This document shows positions 46,105 through 55,099 of a stretch of 64,000 nt of DNA, piece by piece. The stretch is from positions 1 through 64,000 of the forward strand of contig NZ_FXAR01000009.1 of assembly GCF_900177745.1 (NCBI RefSeq). The letters run 5' to 3'. The notes beneath the pieces were generated by a model, which did not search any database, had not been told where the DNA came from, and worked only from the letters and a program-made list of their open reading frames with translations. Position 1 is the first letter of the stretch; the number at the start of each line of letters is the position of its first letter. Origin of the DNA: Corynebacterium pollutisoli (GTDB lineage Bacteria; Actinomycetota; Actinomycetes; Mycobacteriales; Mycobacteriaceae). Made by a program: the position numbers and the translations under genes.

Positions 46105-47394
46105 TCAGCACTCGGTCAGGGCGACCGGCAGACCGAGGTGCACGGCCAGGCCGCCGGTAGAGGTCTCCTTGTACTTGCTCATCATGTCGCGGCCGGTGTC
46201 GGCCATGGTCTGGATGACCTCGTCGAGGCTGACGCGGTTGGTGCCGGTGCCGCGCCAGGCGAGGCGGGCGGCGTTGATGGCCTTGACCGCGCCGATGGCG
46301 TTGCGTTCGATGCACGGGATCTGCACGAGCCCGCCGACGGGGTCGCAGGTGAGCCCGAGGTTGTGTTCGAGTGCGATTTCGGCGGCGTTCTCCACCTGGG
46401 AGGGGGTGCCGCCGAGGAACTCGCACAGGCCGGCGGCGGCCATGGCGGCGGCGGAACCGACCTCGCCCTGACAGCCGACCTCCGCCCCGGAGATCGAGGC
46501 GTTGTGTTTGATGATGATGCCGATCGCTCCCGCGGTGAGCAGGAAGTTCCGGGCGGCGGCCGCGTCGAAGCCGGGGAGGTGCTCCCGCGCGTAGTGCATG
46601 GTGGCGGGGATGATGCCGGCCGCGCCGTTGGTCGGGGCGGTGACGACGCGCCCGCCGGCGGCGTTCTCCTCGTTGACGGCCAGGGCCCACAGGTTGACCC
46701 ACTCCATGGCCTCCAGCCCGGCGCCGTCCTGCTCCTGCTGGAGCGACTCGTGCAGACCGGGCGCGCGCCGCACCACGCCCAGCGGGCCGGGCAGCAGCCC
46801 GGTGGTGGCCAGGCCGCGCTCGACGCAGTCCTGCATCGTCGCCCACACCTCGTCGAGATGCTTGTCGACGTCCCCCTCGTTCGCCCGCATCACCTCCGCG
46901 ACGGAGAGCCCCTCCCGGGCGCAGTGGGCGAGGAGTTCCGCGCCGGAGGAGAAGGGGTGCGGCACGGGCTGTTCAGGGGCGGGGGTGTCGAGCTCGTCGC
47001 GGGTGGCGATGAACCCGCCGCCCACGGAGAAGTACGCTTCCTCGGCCCCGTCGGCGGCGAAGACGACGCAGTTGGGGTGCTCGGGTGCGGGTTCCGGGTC
47101 GAAGGTGAAGTCGTAGGAGAGGCCGTCGATGGTGCCGGTGGGGTCGATGAGGGTGCCCAGCGGCGGGTCCTCGGGCGCGTCCGTGGGGGAGTGTCCGAGG
47201 AGGCCGAGGAGGATGGCCCGGTCGGTGCCGTGGCCGACACCGGTCGCGGCCAGCGATCCGCGCAGGGTGATGTCGACGTGCTCCGGGCGGCCGTGGGTGT
47301 CCACGAATGCCGCAGCGGCCCGCATCGGACCCACGGTGTGGGACGATGACGGGCCGATGCCGATGCTGAAGAGGTCACGCACGCTGGGGGACAT
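46105..47394 (-). CDS. sdaA: L-serine dehydratase (iron-sulfur, single-chain)
   Basis: This 429-residue enzyme deaminates L-serine to pyruvate. The N-terminal beta domain begins [14 protein letters not shown]; the C-terminal alpha domain has cluster Cys residues in [17 protein letters not shown] and [10 protein letters not shown] 47394 (M-S-P-S-V-R-D-L-F) fits the family start; GTG 47418 is less likely. It lies 20 bp downstream of the flavin reductase gene on the same strand. Confidence 0.95.
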   Translation of the reverse strand: MSPSVRDLFSIGIGPSSSHTVGPMRAAAAFVDTHGRPEHVDITLRGSLAATGVGHGTDRAILLGLLGHSPTDAPEDPPLGTLIDPTGTIDGLSYDFTFDPEPAPEHPNCVVFAADGAEEAYFSVGGGFIATRDELDTPAPEQPVPHPFSSGAELLAHCAREGLSVAEVMRANEGDVDKHLDEVWATMQDCVERGLATTGLLPGPLGVVRRAPGLHESLQQEQDGAGLEAMEWVNLWALAVNEENAAGGRVVTAPTNGAAGIIPATMHYAREHLPGFDAAAARNFLLTAGAIGIIIKHNASISGAEVGCQGEVGSAAAMAAAGLCEFLGGTPSQVENAAEIALEHNLGLTCDPVGGLVQIPCIERNAIGAVKAINAARLAWRGTGTNRVSLDEVIQTMADTGRDMMSKYKETSTGGLAVHLGLPVALTEC

Positions 47395-47414
47395 GCGCCC
47401 CAGTGTAACCGTGG

Positions 47415-48077
47415 TCACATACCGTCGTGGCCGCGCAGCAGCTGCGAGAAGGGGACGAGGTCCTCGGAGGGGTCCACGCCGGTGCGGCGGTGGGCGGCCT
47501 GGCCGGCGGCGGTGACTCCGCCGAGGCCGCCGACGCTGGCGGAGGCGACCATCTGGTCGGCGAGCTCGGCGGCGGCGCGGTTGACGCGGGCGTCGAGAAG
47601 CGCTCCCTCGTCGGAGCCGAAGTCGTCCGTCGCGGCGAAGATGCCGGTGGGCACGACGAAGGCACGCATGTAGGTGAGCAGCGGGCGGATGGCGTAGTCG
47701 AGGACCAGGGAGTGCCGGGCCGTGCCGGCGGTGGCCGCGATGATGACGGGCATGCCGTTGAGGGCGTCGTTCTCCAGGACGTCGAAGAACGTCTTGAACA
47801 GGCCCGAGTAGCTCGCCTTGAACACCGGGGTGGCCACGACGAGGCCGTCGGAGGCGGAGACCAGCTCCTTGGCCTTGTCCAGCTCGGGGGAGGACATGCC
47901 GGTGGCCAGGGCGCGGCCGAGGTCATTGACCAGGTTCCGCAGCTCGATGACCTCGATGGTGAGGTTTTCACCGCGCGCGGAGACGGCGGCGGAGGTGGCG
48001 GCCGCGATCTGGTCAGCCACCTGGCGGGTCGTCGACGGGGTCGACAGGCCAGCGGAGATGACGGTGAGGGTGCGCAT
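47415..48077 (-). CDS. NADPH-dependent FMN reductase of the LLM-partnered (CE1759) type
   Basis: This 220-residue flavodoxin-fold protein has the FMN-binding [11 protein letters not shown] near 8-18, P-V-F-K-A-S-Y-S-G near 84 and a Thr/Ala-rich A-A-T-A-G-T-A-R-H near 113. It would supply reduced FMN to the adjacent luciferase-like monooxygenase, whose stop overlaps its start by one base. This two-gene unit was first noted in C. efficiens. The natural substrate is unknown. Confidence 0.9.
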   Translation of the reverse strand: MRTLTVISAGLSTPSTTRQVADQIAAATSAAVSARGENLTIEVIELRNLVNDLGRALATGMSSPELDKAKELVSASDGLVVATPVFKASYSGLFKTFFDVLENDALNGMPVIIAATAGTARHSLVLDYAIRPLLTYMRAFVVPTGIFAATDDFGSDEGALLDARVNRAAAELADQMVASASVGGLGGVTAAGQAAHRRTGVDPSEDLVPFSQLLRGHDGM

Positions 48078-49195
48078 TACTTCTTCTCCTCACCCGGGTT
48101 GACCAGGAAGTGCGGGGAGGTGCGGTTCTCCTTGAGGGAGGCGTGGGTCGGCGGATCGGACGGCACGTGATCCGGGCGACGGGCCTCCATGCGGCGGCGC
48201 AGCTCCGGGACGACCTGGGTGCCCAGGATCTCGATCTGGTCGAGGACGACCTCCAGCGGCAGGCCGGCGTGGTCGATGAGGAAGAGCTGACGCTGGTAGT
48301 CGCCGACCCAGTCCGCGAACTCCATGGTGCGGTCGATGACCTGCTCCACGGTGCCGACGGTCAGCGGGGTCATGTCGGTGAACTCCTCCATGGACGGGCC
48401 GTGGCCGTACACAGGGGCGTTGTCGAAGTAGGGGCGGAAGAAGTCCTTCGCCTGCTGCTCCGTCTCACCGATGAACACCTGGCCGCCGAGGCCGACGATG
48501 GCCTGGTCCGCCTGGCCGTGGCCGTAGGCCTCGTAGCGACGACGGTAGATGTCGACCATCTTCGCCGTGTGCTCCTTGTTCCAGAAGATGTTGTTGTGGA
48601 AGAAGCCGTCGCCGTAGAAGGCGGCCTGCTCGGCGATCTGCACGGAACGGATGGAGCCGTGCCACACGAACGGCGGGACGTCGTCCAGCGGGGCCGGGGT
48701 GAGGGTGAAGCCCTGCAGCGGGGTGCGGTGCTCGCCCTGCCAGTTGACCACCGGCTCGCGCCACAGGCGGCGCAGGAGGTGGTAGTTCTCGATGGCCAGC
48801 GGGATGCCCTGGCGGATGTCCTTGCCGAACCACGGGTACACCGGGCCGGTGTTGCCGCGGCCCATCATGAGGTCGACGCGGCCGTCGGCGAGGTGCTGCA
48901 GGTAGGCGTAGTCCTCGGCGAGGCGGACCGGGTCGTTGGTGGTGATGAGGGTGGTGGCGGTGGAGAGCTGGAGCTTCTCGGTCTGGGCCGCGATGTGGGC
49001 CAGCAGCACCGGCGGGTTGGCCGGGGCGACGAAGGGCGGGTTGTGGTGCTCGCCGGTGGCGAAGACGTCGAGGCCGACCTCCTCGGCCTTCCTGGCGATC
49101 GCGACGGTGGCCTTGATCCGCTCGTTCTCGGTGGGGGTCTGGCCGGTGGTGGGATCGGTGGTGACGTCACCGATGGTGAAAATGCCGAACTGCAT
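48077..49195 (-). CDS. FMN-dependent luciferase-like monooxygenase (CE1758 type)
   Basis: This 372-residue TIM-barrel flavin monooxygenase has G-E-H-H-N-P-P-F near 45, T-L-I-T-T-N-D-P near 80 and G-R-G-N-T near 110. It uses FMNH2 from the neighbour to oxidise an unknown organic substrate. ATG 49195 has T-T-A-G-G-A-G-A-A upstream. The C-terminal 20 residues are a charged tail. A promoter with a TGACATGTCA palindrome precedes it. Confidence 0.9.
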   Translation of the reverse strand: MQFGIFTIGDVTTDPTTGQTPTENERIKATVAIARKAEEVGLDVFATGEHHNPPFVAPANPPVLLAHIAAQTEKLQLSTATTLITTNDPVRLAEDYAYLQHLADGRVDLMMGRGNTGPVYPWFGKDIRQGIPLAIENYHLLRRLWREPVVNWQGEHRTPLQGFTLTPAPLDDVPPFVWHGSIRSVQIAEQAAFYGDGFFHNNIFWNKEHTAKMVDIYRRRYEAYGHGQADQAIVGLGGQVFIGETEQQAKDFFRPYFDNAPVYGHGPSMEEFTDMTPLTVGTVEQVIDRTMEFADWVGDYQRQLFLIDHAGLPLEVVLDQIEILGTQVVPELRRRMEARRPDHVPSDPPTHASLKENRTSPHFLVNPGEEKK

Positions 49196-49229
49196 GGGGT
49201 TTCTCCTAAGGTAATCTGTTTGTGCCCCC

Positions 49230-49259
49230 ACCGTAGGTGACATGTCAACATCGTGTCAA
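49230..49259 (-). promoter_or_regulatory. Promoter with TGACATGTCA operator candidate
   Basis: On the minus strand TTGACA (49259-49254) is a consensus -35 and TACGGT (49235-49230) a fair -10, with an 18-bp spacer. The perfect 10-bp palindrome TGACATGTCA (49238-49247) lies in the spacer, where a MarR- or TetR-like repressor could act. Confidence 0.6.
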
Positions 49260-49273
49260 GAGGGCGCGCCGGA

Positions 49274-50008
49274 TCAGGAGTCGACGGCCTCCATGAGCAG
49301 CGCGATGTCCGAACCACCGATGACACGGATCGGCCGCTGATCCTTCCGCCCGTGCTCCGTGATGATCGCCGCCCGGGGCATGGAACCGTCCTTCCGCGGC
49401 GTCGTCAACGCGTCGATGGCCTCCTGCGCCAGCACATCCCGGGCGAGGAACACCGCCCGGTCGTTGTCCTCCGCCCAGTCGAGGACCTCCGCGACGGAGC
49501 GGGCGTCGAGATGATCGTTGTCATCGAGATCCGCCGCCACCCAGCGTGCGATCGTGTTCGTCGTGAGGATGCCCGTGCACTTCCCGTTGTCGTAGATCGG
49601 CAGCTGCGAGATCGTCGTCGACCGGATGACACGCAGCGCCTCCCGGATGTCGTCGGCCGGGGCGACCGTGCGCACCTCGTGGTGGCCCAGCACTCCCAGC
49701 GCCGTCGGCGGATCGCGGAGGATGTCCCGGATACGCACGATGTCGGCCACCGTCTCCGGCAGCGGCTCCGCAATCGGCCGCATGTCCTCGGTGTACCGAC
49801 CGTGGCTGATCGCGTTGCGCAGCTCGGCGAACTCCTTGAGATCCCCGGCGTGATCCTCGGAGATGAGATGGCGGCGCACCGCCTGATCCACCATCCAGCG
49901 GAAATTGTCGGATTTCTTCGCGCTCAGCAGGTCCCGGAGGAAGGCCTCGATGTCGTTGAAGGCCGCCAGGAACGGGATGGCGCGGTTGGGGGCAGTCTGC
50001 TCGGTCAC
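49274..50008 (-). CDS. HEPN-like domain fused to CBS-domain pair
   Basis: In this 244-residue protein, residues 1-75 are helical and contain R-N-A-I-S-H at 64-69, an exact match to the HEPN R-N-x-x-x-H motif, followed by G-R-Y. Residues about 95-240 form two CBS domains (V-A-P-A-D-D-I-R-E-A-L near 109, then I-S-Q-L-P-I-Y-D-N). HEPN domains are often RNases or bind nucleotides; CBS pairs sense adenine nucleotides. A nucleotide-controlled RNase is a reasonable guess. The start is GTG 50008, which diverges 21 bp from the helicase gene. The CBS call is firm; HEPN rests on the motif and length. Confidence 0.78.
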   Translation of the reverse strand: MTEQTAPNRAIPFLAAFNDIEAFLRDLLSAKKSDNFRWMVDQAVRRHLISEDHAGDLKEFAELRNAISHGRYTEDMRPIAEPLPETVADIVRIRDILRDPPTALGVLGHHEVRTVAPADDIREALRVIRSTTISQLPIYDNGKCTGILTTNTIARWVAADLDDNDHLDARSVAEVLDWAEDNDRAVFLARDVLAQEAIDALTTPRKDGSMPRAAIITEHGRKDQRPIRVIGGSDIALLMEAVDS

Positions 50009-50029
50009 ACGCCCCAGGGTAATGAGAAG

Positions 50030-52657
50030 ATGAGTGTCATGGCCGAGTTCACACGCCCTGAGCTGGACGCCCTGCTGCGCCACGCCGACGAGGTCCTCCG
50101 GCGGGCCGCCGGCGCCCGACAGCTTATCGACGCCCCCCGCACCCCGCCCACCGCCCCCGGCGCTGTGGCTCTCGGGTTCATCATGCTGCCCCCGGGCGCG
50201 GTGACGTGGCCGTCCGGCTTCTTCGCCGCGACCGAACTCGACGGGTTGCCCAACTCCTGGGGGAGGATCCGCCAGTACCTCTCCGCGGCGGCGGTGCTGG
50301 GGCCCCTGCGCCTGGAGGCCCGCAACGCCGCACCGTCGATCCTCGGCCGCATCTTCGCCGGCGGGAAGATCGCCCGGGCGCGGGCGGCGGCAGGTGACCT
50401 GCGCTCGCGTCTCGCCGACCCCTCCTTCGCGGCTCTCGACGCCGACGTCCGCCGCTACCTCGAACTCGCGGGGCTCGCCGACATGCTCCAGTCCCGCGGC
50501 GTCCCCCTGCACCCCGGGGCGCACGCCGTGCCCGACCACCTGGTCAGCGCCGCCCGCACGGCCGTGGAACAGGCCGTCGGCGCGCCGGGCTCGACGTTCG
50601 TCCAGCACGACGCCGGGGTCCAGGCGCGGGTGCTGGAACGGGCCCGGGCTCTGCAGCAGGATCCCCACTCCGAGCCGGCGATGCGTCGCGAAGCGGAGCG
50701 GCTTCTCGACGCCCTCACCGCCGAACGTGCCGACCTCCTCCTCCGGCAGCTGCCCGTCGACGCGCTCAAGACGGCCACCAACGAGCGGCTCCGCTTCACC
50801 GGCCTCGACACCATCGGCGTGCACACCGTCGCCGACGTGCTGGCCACTCCCACCGGACGACTCACCCAGGTCCAGGGCATCGGCGCGACGACGGCCCGTC
50901 GCCTGCGGGCGGCGGCCGAGACGCTGCGACAGGAGGCCGTCGGCACGCACACCACGGGCATCGGCGACACCCCGACCGCCTCCGCCATGGCGCTCGTGCG
51001 GCTGCTGGCGCAGTTCGACCAGATCAACACCCTCGACGAGATCCAACGCGCCCGACGCCGCCGCATCCTCGGATGGGCGGAGAAGGTACCCGCCACCGGC
51101 GGCCTGTGGGACGTGCTGGTGGGTGAGGGGCCGGAGTGGCGCGCCTACCTCGACGACATCGCGTGGGCCGACGTCCACCCCGAGGTGCTCGCGCCCGCAC
51201 GCCCCGTCACGGTGTCGGGGGAGAGCTGGGCGGACTACCTCACCCGCCCCGCGCACTACCAGGCGCTGCTGTCGACGCTGCTCGACCTCGAGGTGGAGGG
51301 TGGCGACGACCTCGCGGCCGACATCCTCGAGCGCATCCGCTCCCTCCGCCTCGACACCACCCACCTCACGGATCTTCACCTGCGCGGCTACCAGTCCTTC
51401 GGCGCGCGCTTCACGCTGGTGCAGGAGAAGGTCATCCTCGGCGATGACATGGGCCTGGGCAAGACCGTCCAGGCGCTGGCTGCCGCGGCGCACCTCCACG
51501 CCACCGGCCGGCAGCACACGCTCGTCGTGTGCCCGGCCTCCGTGCTGACCAACTGGGAACGCGAATCCCGCCGCTTCACCGACCTGCCCGTCTACCGCGC
51601 CCACGGACCCGAGCGCGTCGAGGCGGTCCGCGCCTGGGAGTCGGACGGCGGGATCTGCCTGCTCACCTACGACGGGGCGCGCACCACGGAGCTCCGGGCC
51701 CCGGACTTCGTCATCGTCGACGAGGCGCACTTCATCAAGAACCCTGCCACCGGCCGGACCCGCGCCGTCCGCGCGCTCATCGACGCCGCCTCCCACGCCC
51801 TCCTGCTCTCCGGCACGCCGCTGGAGAACCGGGTCTCCGAGTTCGCCACCCTGGTCAGCTTCGTTGCGCCGGAGCTCATCTCGACGGGCATGTCCGAGAT
51901 GGCGGCCGCGGACTTCCGCAAGCGCATCGCCCCGGCCTACCTGCGCCGCAATCAAGCTGACGTCCTTGACGAGCTCCCCGAGCGCCTCGACCAGACCGAC
52001 TGGATCGATCTCACCCCAGCCGACGAGAAGCACTACGCCTCCGCCGTCCAGGAGGGCAACTTCATGGCCATGCGCCGCGCCGCCATGACCACCCCCGGGG
52101 CCGTCCCCGCCAAGCTCGAACGCATCCGGGAGATCGTCGAGGAGGCGGAGGAGGCCGGCCGCCGCGTCCTCATCTTCACCTACTTCCTCGACGTCCTCGA
52201 CCGCCTCGAGGCCGAGCTGGGTAGGCGCGTCGTCGGCCGCCTGTCCGGCCGGGTGTCGGCGGCCACCCGCCAGACGCTCATCGACGACCTCGGCTCCGCC
52301 CCCGCCGGATCCGTCCTGCTGGCGCAGATCACCGCCGGCGGAACCGGCCTCAACATCCAGGCCGCCTCCGTGGTCATCCTCGTCGAACCCCAGGTCAAGC
52401 CCTCGATCGAGGCGCAGGCCGTGGCGCGGGCGCACCGCATGGGCCAGACCTCCACCGTGGTCGTCCACCGACTCATCGGCGACGACACCGTCGACGAGCG
52501 CATGCTGGAGATGCTCGCCGGCAAGACCCAGCTTTTCGACGCCTACGCCCGCCCCTCCGAATCCGCTCAGGTCGACGACGCCGTGGACGTCACCGAGGGC
52601 CAGCTCGCGGAGGCCATCATCAAGGCGGAACGGGAACGTCTGGGGTTCGACGCTTAA
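50030..52657 (+). CDS. SNF2-family DEAD/DEAH-type helicase
   Basis: This 875-residue protein is a RapA/SNF2-like ATPase. The N-terminal 350 residues hold a unique region and a helix-hairpin-helix (V-Q-G-I-G-A-T-T-A-R-R near 285). The motor follows: Walker A D-D-M-G-L-G-K-T near 472-479, D-E-A-H at 564-567, S-G-T-P-L-E-N-R (motif III), and C-terminal motifs Q-I-T-A-G-G-T-G-L-N and A-R-A-H-R-M-G-Q-T. It should move on double-stranded DNA or nucleoprotein. ATG 50030 or 50039 starts it. It diverges from the HEPN-CBS gene, so a shared promoter region is likely. Confidence 0.9.
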   Translation: MSVMAEFTRPELDALLRHADEVLRRAAGARQLIDAPRTPPTAPGAVALGFIMLPPGAVTWPSGFFAATELDGLPNSWGRIRQYLSAAAVLGPLRLEARNAAPSILGRIFAGGKIARARAAAGDLRSRLADPSFAALDADVRRYLELAGLADMLQSRGVPLHPGAHAVPDHLVSAARTAVEQAVGAPGSTFVQHDAGVQARVLERARALQQDPHSEPAMRREAERLLDALTAERADLLLRQLPVDALKTATNERLRFTGLDTIGVHTVADVLATPTGRLTQVQGIGATTARRLRAAAETLRQEAVGTHTTGIGDTPTASAMALVRLLAQFDQINTLDEIQRARRRRILGWAEKVPATGGLWDVLVGEGPEWRAYLDDIAWADVHPEVLAPARPVTVSGESWADYLTRPAHYQALLSTLLDLEVEGGDDLAADILERIRSLRLDTTHLTDLHLRGYQSFGARFTLVQEKVILGDDMGLGKTVQALAAAAHLHATGRQHTLVVCPASVLTNWERESRRFTDLPVYRAHGPERVEAVRAWESDGGICLLTYDGARTTELRAPDFVIVDEAHFIKNPATGRTRAVRALIDAASHALLLSGTPLENRVSEFATLVSFVAPELISTGMSEMAAADFRKRIAPAYLRRNQADVLDELPERLDQTDWIDLTPADEKHYASAVQEGNFMAMRRAAMTTPGAVPAKLERIREIVEEAEEAGRRVLIFTYFLDVLDRLEAELGRRVVGRLSGRVSAATRQTLIDDLGSAPAGSVLLAQITAGGTGLNIQAASVVILVEPQVKPSIEAQAVARAHRMGQTSTVVVHRLIGDDTVDERMLEMLAGKTQLFDAYARPSESAQVDDAVDVTEGQLAEAIIKAERERLGFDA

Positions 52658-52681
52658 GCCGGCGTGGGCCCACCCCGCCCC

Positions 52682-52713
52682 CTCGGGGCTCGGGGCTCGG
52701 GGCTCGGGGCTCG
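52682..52713 (+). repeat. Tandem heptamer array CTCGGGG
   Basis: Four perfect CTCGGGG units plus CTCG lie 24 bp after the helicase stop. The reverse complement (GAGCCCC)n occurs at 54039-54062, on the other side of the next gene. Confidence 0.9.
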
Positions 52714-52851
52714 CGCCCGTCCCCTCGGGTTCAGCCCAAATCGAGTCTGTTGGGCTCGGAATCGCGGCAATGCCGAGGTCACGGACGCGACGACATGATC
52801 CCGAGTCCCTACTCGCGGTCCTTCAAGCCTGCAACAGGAGTCCGCCCAGCC

Positions 52852-52876
52852 TGTGGACAACCACCGGTTATCCACA
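52852..52876. promoter_or_regulatory. Inverted DnaA-box-like pair
   Basis: TGTGGACAA (52852-52860; reverse complement TTGTCCACA) faces TTATCCACA (52868-52876), with 11-bp arms differing at one base. Both are canonical DnaA-box sequences. It lies 63 bp before the DUF559-like gene. The 281-bp gap 52658-52938 holds this, the heptamer array and no other gene. Confidence 0.6.
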
Positions 52877-52938
52877 GAACAAGGGCCCCGGCACGATCGA
52901 CCGGAGCCAGCCGGGCGCATCGCTGCCATCCTGCAGGC

Positions 52939-53931
52939 ATGACGCCAGATTGGAAAGACAGACACCAGCTCCGGGACCTGCGGACAGAAACGTTGAGCTC
53001 CACCGAGATCAGTGAGGGGATACAGAGCGGCAGACTCGTCAAGCTGACCGCCGAGATCGCGATAGACAAGCAGTACTACCACGAACTTCCGCCCTGGAAG
53101 AAGGCCGAAGCACGGGCGGTGGCCGTGGGGATCTCCGCAGATAAAGCGGTGGTGTCGGGGATGGCCGCCGCCCGTCTGTGGGGTGTCATGTTGCTGGGAG
53201 TGGAGGACGTTGTTGATCTCCACCTTCCTGGCAGAGGACGACCGGGTGCCAAGGCGGGGTGGATAAACGGCGCCCGATATCGCTCAGCGATTCTCCCGGA
53301 GTCGGAGGCGACGACTCTAGGGGGCGTCAGGGTCACGGTTCTGCTCCGGGCGCTCGTCGATATCGCGCGACATGAAAGCCACTTTGAGGCGGTCGCTGCC
53401 ATCGACTCGGTGCGAAGGAAATGGCCCGATGTGGACGAGGCCCGCCTGCGGAAAGAAGTCGCGGCGTACGGACGCTTTCCCGGAAAACGCAAGTTCCTCA
53501 GGGCTGTCGAGCTGTCCCGGCCGCAGATCGGCAGCCCGTGGGAGACGAAAGCACGGCTGCTGCTCGAGGAGTCCGGGATCACGGAGATCGTGTCGGTGGA
53601 GACACAGGTGGAGTTCAGGGACACGATCACCGGGAAGCCCTACTTCGTCGACATCCTCATCAACGGGTGGCTGGTTCTGGAGGTTGACGGGAAGTCGAAA
53701 TACACCGGGGAGTACGGGGACGAGCCGGAGAAGGTGATCCTCAACGAGAGGGAGCGCGAGAAGGCGCTGCAGAACCTCGGCACCACAGTGCTTCGAACTG
53801 ACAAGAGCGGTTTGGACGCCAAGCCCGGAGGTACGTGCGAGATGCTCCAGATGGTCCAGCGGGCGTTGCAGAACTTCAACCCGCCGAAGAGCCTGCCCCG
53901 TGTGGACGGACTGGACAAGATCGCCAGCTGA
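52939..53931 (+). CDS. AbiEi-like/DUF559-type protein with PD-(D/E)XK nuclease core
   Basis: In this 330-residue protein the N-terminal 100 residues resemble the AbiEi-antitoxin-like region found in many actinobacterial proteins (start of a winged helix, then V-V-S-G-M-A-A-A-R-L-W-G). The C-terminus has a Vsr/DUF559-type nuclease core: D238 (F-V-D-I-L), then E248-V-D250-G-K252. GC is lower than in the neighbours, and the gene is bracketed by inverted heptamer arrays and a 21-bp hairpin, which suggests a mobile cassette. The function is unknown; defence or selfish nuclease is inferred. The ATG at 52939 has a weak Shine-Dalgarno. Confidence 0.75.
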   Translation: MTPDWKDRHQLRDLRTETLSSTEISEGIQSGRLVKLTAEIAIDKQYYHELPPWKKAEARAVAVGISADKAVVSGMAAARLWGVMLLGVEDVVDLHLPGRGRPGAKAGWINGARYRSAILPESEATTLGGVRVTVLLRALVDIARHESHFEAVAAIDSVRRKWPDVDEARLRKEVAAYGRFPGKRKFLRAVELSRPQIGSPWETKARLLLEESGITEIVSVETQVEFRDTITGKPYFVDILINGWLVLEVDGKSKYTGEYGDEPEKVILNEREREKALQNLGTTVLRTDKSGLDAKPGGTCEMLQMVQRALQNFNPPKSLPRVDGLDKIAS

Positions 53932-53992
53932 CGTTGCCCTCGGGGTTCGGCATCGCACCCTCGCGCTCATCCCCTCGAGATCGCCCCGGAAA

Positions 53993-54039
53993 CGCGCTCG
54001 TGGGCTCGGGATCACCGCGATCCCGAGCCCACGAGCGCG
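53993..54039. repeat. Perfect 21-bp inverted repeat
   Basis: The arm at 53993-54013 (starting CGCGCTCGTGGGCTCGG) pairs without mismatch with 54019-54039 around ACCGC. It ends in the heptamer array. It could terminate the convergent genes or be the end of a mobile unit. Confidence 0.88.
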
Positions 54040-54062
54040 AGCCCCGAGCCCCGAGCCCCGAG
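54039..54062 (+). repeat. Tandem heptamer array GAGCCCC
   Basis: Three GAGCCCC units plus GAG, the inverse of the array at 52682-52713. Confidence 0.9.
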
Positions 54063-54090
54063 TTCCGCGGCGGGGGCGTCGAGAAGCGTG

Positions 54091-54966
54091 CTAGACGTTG
54101 TACTCGCGGACGCCGAGGGTGTCGCAGGCGGCCATGTTGCCCTCGCGGTAGCCCGTGAGCAGGGCGTTCTGGCGCTGCTCGGAGGAACCGTGCGTCCACA
54201 GGTCGGGGCGGACCTCGCCGCCGGTACGGCGCTGGATGTTGTCGTCTCCGACGGCGCGGGCGGTGTCGATGGCGCCCTGCACCTGCTCCTCGGTGATGGG
54301 TTCGAGGAGGGCGTTATCGCCCTTGTCAGCGTGGGCGATCCAGATGCCGGCGTAGCAGTCGGCCTGGAGCTCGACCTTCACGGCGTCGGAATCCGCGCCC
54401 GGGTCGTTGTAGTTCGACATGGACAGCGTGCCCTCGAGCTGCTGGACGTGGTGGGCGAACTCGTGGGCGACGATGTACATCTGCGCCAGCGGGGCGTTGG
54501 TGCCGCCGAGCTGCTCGAGCTGCTCGAAGAAAGACACGTCGAAGTAGGCGCCCTGGTCAGCGGGGCAGTAGAAGGGGCCGGTCTGGGCGGAGGCCATGCC
54601 GCAGCCTGACTGGACGGTGTTCTGGAAGACCACGAGGAGCGGCTCGGTGTACTCGATGCCGGCCTGCTCGGGCAGCATGGTCTGCCACATCTGGTCGACG
54701 GAGACCGCGGCGGCCTCGACGCGGCAGTCGGTGTACTCGTTGGCGTCCTCGAGGGTCTCGCAGTGCTCGAGGGAGCCGGTGGCTTCACCCTGCCCGCCGC
54801 CGGTGATCTGGCCGAGGTCGCTGGGGTTGCCGCCGAAGAGGAGGAACAGACCGATGAGGAGGAGGGAACCGAGGCCGCCGCCGGCGGCGATGGTGCCGCC
54901 TCGGCCGCCGCCGCCGGTGCGGGCGCGGCGACCGCCCGTGTAGTTGGCGTCTTTACGGAATGTCAT
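54091..54966 (-). CDS. YpfJ-type neutral zinc metallopeptidase
   Basis: This 291-residue membrane protein has a Gly/Arg-rich cytoplasmic N-terminus (1-30), a transmembrane helix (31-45) and an extracytoplasmic zincin domain with H168-E-F-A-H172 and a downstream Glu (E-L-Q-A-D-C-Y near 202). Six Cys suggest disulfides. The substrate is unknown. ATG 54966 is chosen; longer frames run antisense into aspS leader sequence. Confidence 0.9.
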   Translation of the reverse strand: MTFRKDANYTGGRRARTGGGGRGGTIAAGGGLGSLLLIGLFLLFGGNPSDLGQITGGGQGEATGSLEHCETLEDANEYTDCRVEAAAVSVDQMWQTMLPEQAGIEYTEPLLVVFQNTVQSGCGMASAQTGPFYCPADQGAYFDVSFFEQLEQLGGTNAPLAQMYIVAHEFAHHVQQLEGTLSMSNYNDPGADSDAVKVELQADCYAGIWIAHADKGDNALLEPITEEQVQGAIDTARAVGDDNIQRRTGGEVRPDLWTHGSSEQRQNALLTGYREGNMAACDTLGVREYNV

Positions 54967-55099
54967 GTGTTGATAATGCCATAGATCACACATGCAGGTG
55001 GGGGAGTGAAACGATGAGTTTTCCGGCGGGGTAGACTCCACCGGAGAACAAGACTGACCTCCCACCTTTTGCCAATTCCTGGAAGGACGTAGAACGAAC

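Noticed and set aside
49253-50029. N-terminal extension of the SNF2 helicase frame over the HEPN-CBS gene
   Set aside because: The extension is the reverse of a well-supported CBS gene; ATG 50030 gives a normal helicase start.
52682-52713. Heptamer array as a CRISPR or VNTR in a gene
   Set aside because: The units are 7 bp with no spacers and lie outside any reading frame.
52852-52876. A replication origin, because of two DnaA boxes
   Set aside because: There are only two boxes, no AT-rich unwinding region and no dnaA, dnaN or parAB nearby.
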